From Zonotrichia leucophrys gambelii (lineage: Eukaryota > Chordata > Aves > Passeriformes > Passerellidae), in assembly GCF_028769735.1 (NCBI RefSeq), contig NC_088172.1:56699075-56763074 (forward strand): a DNA stretch of 64,000 nucleotides, written 5' to 3'. Under the pieces are notes generated by a model. The model searched no databases, was not told the DNA's origin, and worked only from the letters and a program-made list of their open reading frames with translations. The position numbers and the translations under genes were made by a program. Below are positions 63,533-64,000 of this stretch, one piece after another. Each line of letters starts with the position of its first letter. The first letter of the stretch is position 1.

Positions 63533-64000
63533 AGAAAGGAAAAACTATAAGAGATGTTTGCTGTATAAATGTGATGTGCTGTATCTTCACCACGTGCATC
63601 ATCACATTTGAAAAACTGAATTTGGGTCTTGGTGGAATACACAGACAAGGAAAAAACCAGATTATCAGAATCATTCATGGAATTGTTTCCATGCAGTGGA
63701 GACTGACTAGATTATTTTTCTTCTGAAAAGATCCTAAGTGAAAGGTGGTGTAATCTAAAATCAGGAATGGAAAGGAAAGATTTATTAAGGAGTAATCACT
63801 AATTGTTGATTTTTGACTTTCTAATTCTTATCTGTAAGCAGCTTCATAAGAAGCTAAAAGAATCAATTTTCCATACAAGGACATAGTTAAATAGTCTTCA
63901 AAAGGACTAACATTCCTGAGGGATGGGTTTGCTAAGACCTGTGATATATTGTGTACACGTGAAATGACTTGGAAACTCTTCAGTCTGTTGAATTTCCAGA

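Larger units (their letters stand above)
46776..64000 (+). other. MAP3K5 intron 1 (at least 17.2 kb, continues past the window)
   Basis: I looked for the next exon, expected to begin with codons for IAVVEMSD, and did not find it. The first ~200 bp are still CpG-rich. Inside are a CR1 (57291-57695), an LTR-like block (about 58.7-59.2 kb), poly(T) runs (48945-48956, 50035-50052), T-rich stretches (about 55.86-55.89 and 63.05-63.08 kb) and microsatellites (60691, 63514). The rest is unique AT-rich sequence. The human gene also has a very long first intron. Confidence 0.8.

Noticed and set aside
46776..64000. MAP3K5 exon 2 within the window
   Set aside because: Searched for codons of the expected IAVVEMSD start preceded by an acceptor; none found, so the exon lies beyond the right edge.
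1..64000. tRNA, rRNA, CRISPR or prokaryote-type operons
   Set aside because: No cloverleaf B-box pattern, regularly spaced direct repeats or compact gene series were seen. Not exhaustively computed.

Overview
This is a window of bird nuclear DNA: intron-rich, AT-rich, with sparse repeats that are mostly chicken-repeat-1 (CR1) LINE fragments. One near-complete solo LTR (about 25.23-25.81 kb) and a fragment of the same family (7.49-7.64 kb) belong, as I remember it, to a family common in neoavian birds. That hints at Neoaves rather than a galliform, but the species cannot be named. There are no bacterial genes, operons or CRISPR arrays.

Two protein-coding genes are supported. (1) PEX7, the peroxisomal PTS2 import receptor, lies complete on the minus strand from 39058 (ATG) to 829 (stop). 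I resolved ten coding exons by translation, all with GT-AG introns and consistent phase. They give a 321-residue seven-blade WD40 protein. A polyadenylation signal lies at 425-430. (2) The first coding exon of MAP3K5 (ASK1) lies on the plus strand at 46370-46775. It encodes the divergent Ala/Pro/Gly-rich N-terminus and the start of the conserved region, and ends in a phase-1 donor. Everything from 46776 to the right edge is read as MAP3K5 intron 1.

Layout: 1-404 downstream flank; 405-828 PEX7 3' UTR; 829-39058 PEX7 exons and introns; about 38.6-39.3 kb PEX7 CpG island; 39.3-45.5 kb intergenic spacer with a CR1; 45.08-45.25 kb a diverged 92-bp tandem duplication; about 45.5-47.0 kb MAP3K5 CpG island; then intron 1 with an LTR-like block (about 58.7-59.2 kb), a sense CR1 (57.3-57.7 kb) and microsatellites. 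The head-to-head PEX7/MAP3K5 order matches human 6q23.3, with starts only 7.3 kb apart here. The two genes share no pathway; the arrangement is conserved synteny.

I found no credible undescribed system. The items most worth a second look are a perfect 16-bp hairpin in PEX7 intron 9, the tandem duplication upstream of MAP3K5, a short repeat present twice in PEX7 introns 1 and 2, two upstream ORFs ahead of the MAP3K5 ATG, and an in-frame upstream ATG beside a YY1-like site at PEX7. Identifications rest on translation and remembered family sequences; no database search was run.
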